Shown one piece after another: positions 58,851 through 64,000 of a DNA stretch of 64,000 nt (positions are counted from its first letter, which is position 1; each line of letters begins with the position of its first letter). The translations under genes were made by a program, and so were the position numbers. The DNA is from Pseudomaricurvus sp033283175 (GTDB taxonomy: Bacteria; Pseudomonadota; Gammaproteobacteria; Pseudomonadales; Cellvibrionaceae). The stretch spans positions 248,001 through 312,000 of the forward strand of contig JAWMQM010000004.1 of the NCBI GenBank assembly GCA_033283175.1, given 5' to 3'. The notes under the pieces were generated by a model that was given only the letters and a program-made list of their open reading frames with translations, searched no databases and had not been told where the DNA came from.

Positions 58851-59855
58851 TTACGCTAACTTGTCGTCGCTGGCGATGCTGGCGGGTGGCCAGTTCTCCA
58901 GACGCATACCGAGGGACAGACCGCGGGAAGCGAGGATGTCCTTGATCTCGGTAAGAGACTTTTTGCCAAGGTTCGGGGTCTTCAGCAGCTCTACTTCGGT
59001 GCGCTGGATCAGGTCACCAATGTAGTAAATATTTTCCGCTTTCAGACAGTTGGCTGAACGAACAGTCAACTCAAGATCATCTACCGGACGCAGCAGAACA
59101 GGATCGATGGCCTCTTCTTTCTCTTCTGGTACGGACTCTTTCTCACCCTCGAGGTCGACGAATACAGCCAGCTGCTGCTGCAGGATAGTAGCAGCGCGGC
59201 GGATCGCCTCTTCAGGATCGATAGTACCGTTGGTTTCCAGGTCGAGAATCAGCTTGTCCAGGTCGGTGCGCTGCTCAACACGGGCGCTCTCTACCTGGTA
59301 AGCCAGACGCTTAACCGGAGAGAAAGACGCGTCGAGCTGCAGACGGCCGATAGCGCGGGTTTCGTCTTCATCGTTGCGACGCGCATCCGCTGGCTGGTAG
59401 CCGCGGCCGCGTGCGACAGTGAGACGCATGTTCAGATCAACATCACCAGTGATGTTGGCGATAACATGCTCAGGATTCTTGATCTCTACTTCGTGATCAA
59501 CCTGGATATCGCCAGCAGTAACAACGCCTGGGCCTTTTTTGCTCAGGGTCAGGACTGCCTGATCCTTACCGTGCATAACAACCGCTACGCCTTTCAGGTT
59601 GAGCAGGATTTCGATAACGTCTTCCTGCACACCTTCAATAGCACTGTACTCGTGCAATACACCGTCGATCTCCACTTCAGTCACGGCGCAGCCGGGCATG
59701 GAAGAGAGGAGAATCCGACGCAGTGCGTTACCGAGCGTATGACCAAACCCACGCTCCAGCGGCTCGAGAACCACCTTAGCGCGCGTTGGGCCGTTTTCGG
59801 TAACGTCGATATGACGCGGGGTCAAAAACTCGTTTACAGCACTCTGCATAGTCAC
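58851..59855 (-). CDS. rpoA: RNA polymerase alpha subunit
   Basis: 334 residues. The N-terminal dimerisation domain (to about 235) has RAKVVLEPLERGFGHTLGNA and LRRILLSSMPGCAV. An acidic linker (EKESVPEEKEEA) precedes the C-terminal domain, with VRSANCLKAENIYYIGDLIQ and TPNLGKKSLTEIKDILA, which contacts UP elements and activators. It lies between rpsD and rplQ, the standard order. The start is the ATG at 59855. Confidence 0.98.
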   Translation of the reverse strand: MTMQSAVNEFLTPRHIDVTENGPTRAKVVLEPLERGFGHTLGNALRRILLSSMPGCAVTEVEIDGVLHEYSAIEGVQEDVIEILLNLKGVAVVMHGKDQAVLTLSKKGPGVVTAGDIQVDHEVEIKNPEHVIANITGDVDLNMRLTVARGRGYQPADARRNDEDETRAIGRLQLDASFSPVKRLAYQVESARVEQRTDLDKLILDLETNGTIDPEEAIRRAATILQQQLAVFVDLEGEKESVPEEKEEAIDPVLLRPVDDLELTVRSANCLKAENIYYIGDLIQRTEVELLKTPNLGKKSLTEIKDILASRGLSLGMRLENWPPASIASDDKLA

Positions 59856-59875
59856 ACCTTTAGTGATTAAGTCCC

Positions 59876-60496
59876 TTACTTGGAGTAGAGCTCAACGATG
59901 AGGTTTTCGTTGATCTCGGCTGGCAAGTCGGCGCGGTCCGGAACACGAGTGAAAGTACCTTCTTTCTTGTCGTTGTTCACAGAAACCCACTCAACATCGG
60001 CGCGCTGTGAAGCGTAAGCCAGAGCCTGAGCGATACGCAGTTGGTTCTTGGACTTCTCACGCACAGCCACCACATCACCGGCCTTCACCTGGAAGGATGG
60101 GATGTTAACGGTTTGGCCATTCACAGAGATCGCTTTGTGGGAAACCAGCTGACGGGATTCTGCGCGGGTAGCGCCAAAGCCCATGCGGTAAACCACGTTG
60201 TCCAGACGACACTCCAGCAGTTGCAGCAGGTTTTCACCAGTTGCACCCTTGCGGCGGGCCGCTTCTTTGTAATATCCACGGAATTGCTTTTCCAGTACGC
60301 CGTAGGTACGACGGACTTTTTGCTTCTCACGCAGCTGTACACCATAGTCAGACAGACGACCACGACGAACGCCGTGCTGACCAGGAGCATTTTCAACCTT
60401 ACACTTGGAATCCAGCGGACGAGCACCGGACTTCAGGAACAGATCAGTTCCTTCGCGGCGTGACAGCTTACAAGTTGGTCCAATATAACGTGCCAT
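59876..60496 (-). CDS. rpsD: 30S ribosomal protein S4
   Basis: 206 residues. ARYIGPTCKLSRREGTDLFL, RLSDYGVQLREKQKVRRTYG and the S4 RNA-binding domain RLDNVVYRMGFGATRAESRQ are present. It is a primary 16S rRNA binder, and in E. coli it represses translation of this operon by binding the rpsM leader. It is 20 bp upstream of rpoA. Confidence 0.98.
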   Translation of the reverse strand: MARYIGPTCKLSRREGTDLFLKSGARPLDSKCKVENAPGQHGVRRGRLSDYGVQLREKQKVRRTYGVLEKQFRGYYKEAARRKGATGENLLQLLECRLDNVVYRMGFGATRAESRQLVSHKAISVNGQTVNIPSFQVKAGDVVAVREKSKNQLRIAQALAYASQRADVEWVSVNNDKKEGTFTRVPDRADLPAEINENLIVELYSK

Positions 60497-60509
60497 TGTC
60501 TAAGCCCCC

Positions 60510-60899
60510 TTATACGCGACGTTTCTTCGGCGGACGACAGCCGTTGTGTGGAATCGGCGTGACGTCGGTGATGTTGGTAATCTTGTAGCCAACATTGTTC
60601 AGAGCGCGAACTGCAGACTCACGACCCGGGCCAGGACCTTTAACTTCAACGTCCAGGTTCTTCAGACCGTACTCTTTAGCTGCCTCACCGGCGCGCTCAG
60701 CCGCCACCTGGGCCGCGAACGGGGTAGACTTACGGGAACCGCGGAAGCCGGAACCACCGGAAGTGGCCCAGGACAGGGTGTTCCCCTGACGATCAGTGAT
60801 AGTCACGATCGTGTTGTTAAAAGAGGCGTGGATGTGTGCAACACCATCGACAACCGTCTTTTTAACCTTTTTCTTAGTAGTTTTACTTGGCTTTGCCAT
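60510..60899 (-). CDS. rpsK: 30S ribosomal protein S11
   Basis: 129 residues. HASFNNTIVTITDRQGN and SGGSGFRGSRKSTPFAAQ are diagnostic, and the tail ends NGCRPPKKRRV. It forms part of the platform of the small subunit. It lies 13 bp before rpsD. Confidence 0.98.
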   Translation of the reverse strand: MAKPSKTTKKKVKKTVVDGVAHIHASFNNTIVTITDRQGNTLSWATSGGSGFRGSRKSTPFAAQVAAERAGEAAKEYGLKNLDVEVKGPGPGRESAVRALNNVGYKITNITDVTPIPHNGCRPPKKRRV

Positions 60900-60950
60900 A
60901 GCAACTCTTCCTAACCTTTATCCAGTAAAAGCTAACGATGAAACGTTAAC

Positions 60951-61307
60951 TTACTTCTTGATTGGCTTGCGCGGGCCCTTACGGGTACGTGCATTCGTCT
61001 TGGAACGCTGGCCACGAGCAGGCAGGCTGCGACGATGACGCAGACCGCGGTAGCAGCCCAGATCCATCAAACGCTTGATGCTCATGGAAACTTCGCGGCG
61101 CAGATCACCTTCAACGGTGATTTTTGCCACTGCGTTACGCACTGCGTCCATTTGCTCGTCGCTCAGCTCGCCGATCTTGATAGTTTCAGCGATGCCGGCT
61201 GAGGCACAAATTTGCTTCGCAGTAGTGCGACCAATCCCATAGACGTAGGTCAGGGAGATAACGGCATGTTTGTTATCTGGTATGTTGACACCAGCAATAC
61301 GGGCCAT
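60951..61307 (-). CDS. rpsM: 30S ribosomal protein S13
   Basis: 118 residues. ARIAGVNIPDNKHAVISLTY and the C-terminal GLRHRRSLPARGQRSKTNAR are diagnostic. It contacts the head of the small subunit and the large subunit. It is the first gene after a 245-bp leader with its own predicted promoter, and so begins the alpha operon. Confidence 0.98.
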   Translation of the reverse strand: MARIAGVNIPDNKHAVISLTYVYGIGRTTAKQICASAGIAETIKIGELSDEQMDAVRNAVAKITVEGDLRREVSMSIKRLMDLGCYRGLRHRRSLPARGQRSKTNARTRKGPRKPIKK

Positions 61308-61552
61308 TCAGATTACTCCACGTATAACTCAATTTGCGGCGCTAACGGCATAAGCCACCACCCCAACGCCAGGAAAAGGCGCGAAGGATAGCGACTGTAC
61401 ACCCAAAAAGCAATAGCCAGAGGGTTTCCCCCCTGGCGACAGTCAGCGCCCCCGATTTCCAACCCCCACTCTGTGGGTGTCAGGGGCTGGGGCTCCGTTT
61501 AAAAGCCCCCACCGATACCCTGTTGCCAGCCTTGCAGCCAGCCGCAGGGGTC
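61308..61552 (-). promoter_or_regulatory. alpha-operon leader between rpmJ and rpsM
   Basis: 245 bp without a gene. On the minus strand it contains a hairpin (GCCAGGGGGG, AAA, CCCTCTGGC), then the promoter at 61385-61413, then about 75 bp to rpsM. The transcript leader is where S4 binds in E. coli to repress the operon. Whether the S4 pseudoknot is kept cannot be judged by eye. Confidence 0.45.
61385..61413 (-). promoter_or_regulatory. predicted promoter of the alpha operon
   Basis: -35 TTGCTT (61408-61413) and -10 TATCCT (61385-61390), with a spacer of exactly 17 bp, on the minus strand. Confidence 0.55.
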
Positions 61553-61669
61553 TTAGCCTTGACGCTGCTTGTGGCGTGGCTCGGAGCTGCAGATTACCCG
61601 CAGAACACCTTTGCGACGTACAACTTTGCAGCTGCGGCAAATTTTCTTAACAGATGCACGAACTTTCAT
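61553..61669 (-). CDS. rpmJ: 50S ribosomal protein L36
   Basis: 38 residues, ATG at 61669 to TAA at 61553. The sequence MKVRASVKKICRSC, KVVRRKGVLRVIC and a final PRHKQRQG holds the zinc-binding set (C11, C14, C27, H33) of the C-plus type. It follows secY by 46 bp in the same direction, the normal position at the end of the spc operon. Confidence 0.97.
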   Translation of the reverse strand: MKVRASVKKICRSCKVVRRKGVLRVICSSEPRHKQRQG

Positions 61670-61715
61670 GTTTTACAACACCTTCTAAAATTCAGCGGCG
61701 GCGGATAATACACCA

Positions 61716-63041
61716 TTATCGCGCCGAACCATACCCCTTGAGGTTAGCTTTTTTCATCAGCGAGTCATATTGATGGGACATCAAATGTGACTGCACCTGC
61801 GCCATGAAATCCATGACAACCACTACCACGATGAGCAGTGAGGTCCCGCCCAGGTAGAATGGCACGTTAGTCGCCACTACCAGGAACTGGGGCAGCAGGC
61901 AGACCGCCGCAATGTAAACCGCGCCAACTACAGTAAGACGGGTCAGAACATTGTCGATGTATTTCGCCGACTGCTCGCCGGGGCGGATACCAGGGATATA
62001 CGCGCCGGACTTTTTCAGGTTATCCGCTACCTCATTGGGGTTGAACATCAACGCCGTATAGAAGAAGCAGAAGAACACGATCAATGCCGCAAACAGGATG
62101 AAGTTCAGCGGCTGACCCGGGCCGATCGCCAGAGCGACCTCCTGCAGGATCTCACTGCCGAGACCTTCACCACCCTGACCGAACCACTGCGCCACAGAGG
62201 CCGGGAACAGCAGGATGCTGCTGGCAAAAATAGCCGGAATAACACCAGCCATATTCACCTTCAGGGGCAGATGGCTGGACTGAGCAGCAAACATCTTGCG
62301 TCCCTGTTGACGCTTGGCATAGTTCACGGTGATGCGACGCTGACCGCGCTCCATCCGTACAACCAGCCAGATAACCGCAACAGCCAGAAAAGCCACACCC
62401 AACAACAGCAGGATGTGCAAATCACCCTGACGGGCACTTTCAAACGCCTGACCGATAGCACTGGGCAGACCCGCAACAATACCGGCAAAGATCAGCATCG
62501 AAATGCCGTTACCAATACCGCGCTCGGTTACCTGCTCACCCAGCCACATCATGAACACAGCACCTGTTACCAGGGAGCTGACAGCCACGAAATAGAAGCT
62601 GAAGCCGGTCATATACGCCTGACCGGAGAAACCGACGGTCATACCGGTACCTTGCACCAAGGCAAGCGCTACAGTCAGGTAGCGGGTGTACTGGTTGATC
62701 TTGCGACGACCGGCGTCCCCCTCTTTCTTAAGCTGCTCCAGGGATGGCACCACTGCAGACATAAGCTGCATGATAATCGAGGCCGAAATATAGGGCATGA
62801 TGCCCAGGGCCAGGATACTCATGCGCTCCAGCGCGCCACCTGAGAACATATTAAACAGACCGAGAATGGTGCCCTGGTTCTGGTTGAACAGTGCAGCAAC
62901 ACGATCCGGATCGATTCCGGGTACTGGAATGTGGGTACCAACTCGGTAGACCACAATCGCTAAAAACAGAAAACGAAGGCGAGCCCAAAGCTCGCCCAGT
63001 CCTTTCTGGTTTCCTACTGGCAGATTTCCTGCGGAAGCCAT
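61716..63041 (-). CDS. secY: protein translocase subunit SecY
   Basis: 441 residues from the ATG at 63041; a TTG two codons upstream is open as well. Ten transmembrane segments are visible, beginning LRFLFLAIVVYRVGTHIPVP and including GGALERMSILALGIMPYISA. The cytoplasmic loop has KINQYTRYLT. SecY is the pore of the SecYEG channel. It lies between rplO and rpmJ, the normal spc-operon position. Confidence 0.97.
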   Translation of the reverse strand: MASAGNLPVGNQKGLGELWARLRFLFLAIVVYRVGTHIPVPGIDPDRVAALFNQNQGTILGLFNMFSGGALERMSILALGIMPYISASIIMQLMSAVVPSLEQLKKEGDAGRRKINQYTRYLTVALALVQGTGMTVGFSGQAYMTGFSFYFVAVSSLVTGAVFMMWLGEQVTERGIGNGISMLIFAGIVAGLPSAIGQAFESARQGDLHILLLLGVAFLAVAVIWLVVRMERGQRRITVNYAKRQQGRKMFAAQSSHLPLKVNMAGVIPAIFASSILLFPASVAQWFGQGGEGLGSEILQEVALAIGPGQPLNFILFAALIVFFCFFYTALMFNPNEVADNLKKSGAYIPGIRPGEQSAKYIDNVLTRLTVVGAVYIAAVCLLPQFLVVATNVPFYLGGTSLLIVVVVVMDFMAQVQSHLMSHQYDSLMKKANLKGYGSAR

Positions 63042-63131
63042 AATCAAGTCTCTAATTGCAAGTTACGAGTCGCCAATGGCGAGCGCAGTGTTATAACACT
63101 GACAGCCCGCCACCGCCACTCGTTACTTCGC

Positions 63132-63566
63132 TTATTCTTCGACTTTGCCGCCAGCTGCTTCGATGGCAGCTTTAGCGCCTTTGGTAACCGCCAGACCTTT
63201 TACGGTAACGGCTTTGGTCAGTTCGCCAGACAGGAAGATCTTGGCGCGCTTGATATTGATATTCACAATATCGGCACGCTTCAGAGCGTCCAGATCGACT
63301 ACATCACCTTCTACGGCGTTCAGCTCAGCCAGGCGCACTTCAGCAGTCACACGACCAATGCGGGAAGTGAAACCAAACTTTGGCAGACGCTTCTGCAAAG
63401 GCATCTGACCGCCTTCGAAACCAGGCTTAACACTACCGCCGGAACGAGACTTCAGACCTTTGTGACCGCGACCACCGGTTTTACCCAAACCGCTACCGAT
63501 ACCACGGCCCAAGCGCTTCTTGCTGTGAGTGCGGCCAGGTGCAGGACTCAGAGTATTCAGACGCAT
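63132..63566 (-). CDS. rplO: 50S ribosomal protein L15
   Basis: 144 residues. MRLNTLSPAPGRTHSKKRLG, GRGIGSGLGKTGGRGHKG and FEGGQMPLQKRLPKFGF are diagnostic. It is an assembly protein of the large subunit. It is separated from rpmD by one base. Confidence 0.98.
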   Translation of the reverse strand: MRLNTLSPAPGRTHSKKRLGRGIGSGLGKTGGRGHKGLKSRSGGSVKPGFEGGQMPLQKRLPKFGFTSRIGRVTAEVRLAELNAVEGDVVDLDALKRADIVNINIKRAKIFLSGELTKAVTVKGLAVTKGAKAAIEAAGGKVEE

Positions 63567-63567
63567 C

Positions 63568-63753
63568 TTACTCTCCCTCTACCTTAACCAGGTAATTTAC
63601 TTTGTTGATCATGCCACGTACTGATGGAGTATCTTCTACTTCCACAGAGTGGCCAATGCGGCGCAGTCCGAGACCAGCGACGCAGGCTTGATGGTTCTTC
63701 AGGCGACCAGCGGTGCTTTTAACCTGAGTCACCTTAATCATTTTCTTAGCCAT
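63568..63753 (-). CDS. rpmD: 50S ribosomal protein L30
   Basis: 61 residues from the ATG at 63753 (MAKKMIKVTQVKS); the frame is open four codons further, but this start fits the family. KNHQACVAGLGLRRIGHSVE is typical. It lies between rpsE and rplO. Confidence 0.96.
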   Translation of the reverse strand: MAKKMIKVTQVKSTAGRLKNHQACVAGLGLRRIGHSVEVEDTPSVRGMINKVNYLVKVEGE

Positions 63754-63824
63754 GGTCCTATCCAACTCTATTCAGTGCCGGAAATTCCGTCAGGAGCGGG
63801 CCGCCGTTCGGCAGCCCGGCGCCA

Positions 63825-64000
63825 TCAGTTCAGAATTTCTTCAACGCTTTTGCCACGCTTGGCAGCTACGGATTCCGGAGATGCCATCTCTTTCAGTGCC
63901 TGGAAGGTCGCACGAACCACGTTTACGGGGTTGGTGGAACCGTAGCACTTCGCCAGTACGTTCTGCACACCAGCCATCTCAAATACGGAGCGCATCGCAC
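63825..64000 (-). CDS. rpsE: 30S ribosomal protein S5, C-terminal part
   Basis: Only the end of the gene is in the window. The readable end NVVRATFQALKEMASPESVA followed by RGKSVEEILN is the S5 C-terminus, with the TGA at 63825-63827. It is the next gene upstream of rpmD in the spc operon. The start is outside the window. Confidence 0.95.
   Translation of the reverse strand, partial: AMRSVFEMAGVQNVLAKCYGSTNPVNVVRATFQALKEMASPESVAAKRGKSVEEILN

Noticed and set aside
1..64000. Integrated prophage, genomic island ends or att sites
   Set aside because: There is no integrase, phage gene or tRNA in the window. The only transposase-like gene is the RAYT.

Overview
The window looks like a chromosomal segment of a free-living, probably marine gammaproteobacterium. 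Evidence for this is the IlvY/ilvC divergent pair, the ilvC-pssA order, the spc/alpha ribosomal operon arrangement, CysDN, and a TonB receptor of the type common in Cellvibrionales-like bacteria. The genus is not determinable by eye. No rRNA, tRNA, CRISPR array or classical IS element was seen.

Layout. 0-5.2 kb: end of a glycine-zipper envelope protein, a PepSY protein, a PhoP/PhoQ-like two-component pair and a TonB-dependent receptor. 5.2-16 kb: housekeeping genes (pssA, ilvC, divergent ilvY, argS, a TauE/SafE permease, VanZ) separated by dense arrays of small palindromic repeats, with a REP-associated tyrosine transposase (RAYT) in the middle. 16-39.3 kb: one long leftward exopolysaccharide/capsule locus of colanic-acid type: wzi, wza, wzb, wzc, flippase, polymerase, glycosyltransferases, two acetyltransferases, a GMC oxidoreductase and aldo/keto reductase pair, gmd, fcl, gmm and a WcaJ-like initiating transferase. 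40.5-48.2 kb: leftward nucleotide-sugar genes (UDP-glucuronate 4-epimerase, ugd, galU, rmlA, rmlB, rmlD, rmlC). 48.5-56.1 kb: sulfate uptake and activation (SLC13 permease, cysN, cysD, a fused ATP sulfurylase/APS kinase) with a divergent LysR regulator. 56.4-57.8 kb: manC. 58.3-64 kb: rplQ, rpoA, rpsD, rpsK, rpsM, rpmJ, secY, rplO, rpmD and the end of rpsE, all leftward.

How the genes fit together. ManC, Gmd, Fcl and Gmm supply or adjust GDP-mannose and GDP-fucose; GalU, Ugd and the 4-epimerase give UDP-glucose, UDP-glucuronate and UDP-galacturonate; RmlABCD give dTDP-rhamnose. WcaJ starts the repeat unit on undecaprenyl phosphate, the glycosyltransferases extend it, the acetyltransferases and perhaps the oxidoreductase pair decorate it, Wzx/Wzy flip and polymerise it, and Wza/Wzc/Wzb export and control it, with Wzi anchoring it at the surface. 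No phosphomannomutase gene is present here.

Most interesting signal. The gaps between genes outside the polysaccharide operon and the ribosomal block hold a 26-bp GTAG-headed REP hairpin whose stem varies with compensatory changes. A nested form of exactly 71 bp has the 4-nt loop enlarged by 45 nt that carry a second covarying hairpin. I count 15 such copies. At two places, otherwise matching direct repeats carry the simple form in one unit and the nested form in another. The RAYT gene is flanked on both sides by nested copies in the same orientation. A 15-bp GTAG-headed motif also forms arrays, including 12 tandem units. Repeat-derived segments also sit in frame inside ugd and rmlB.
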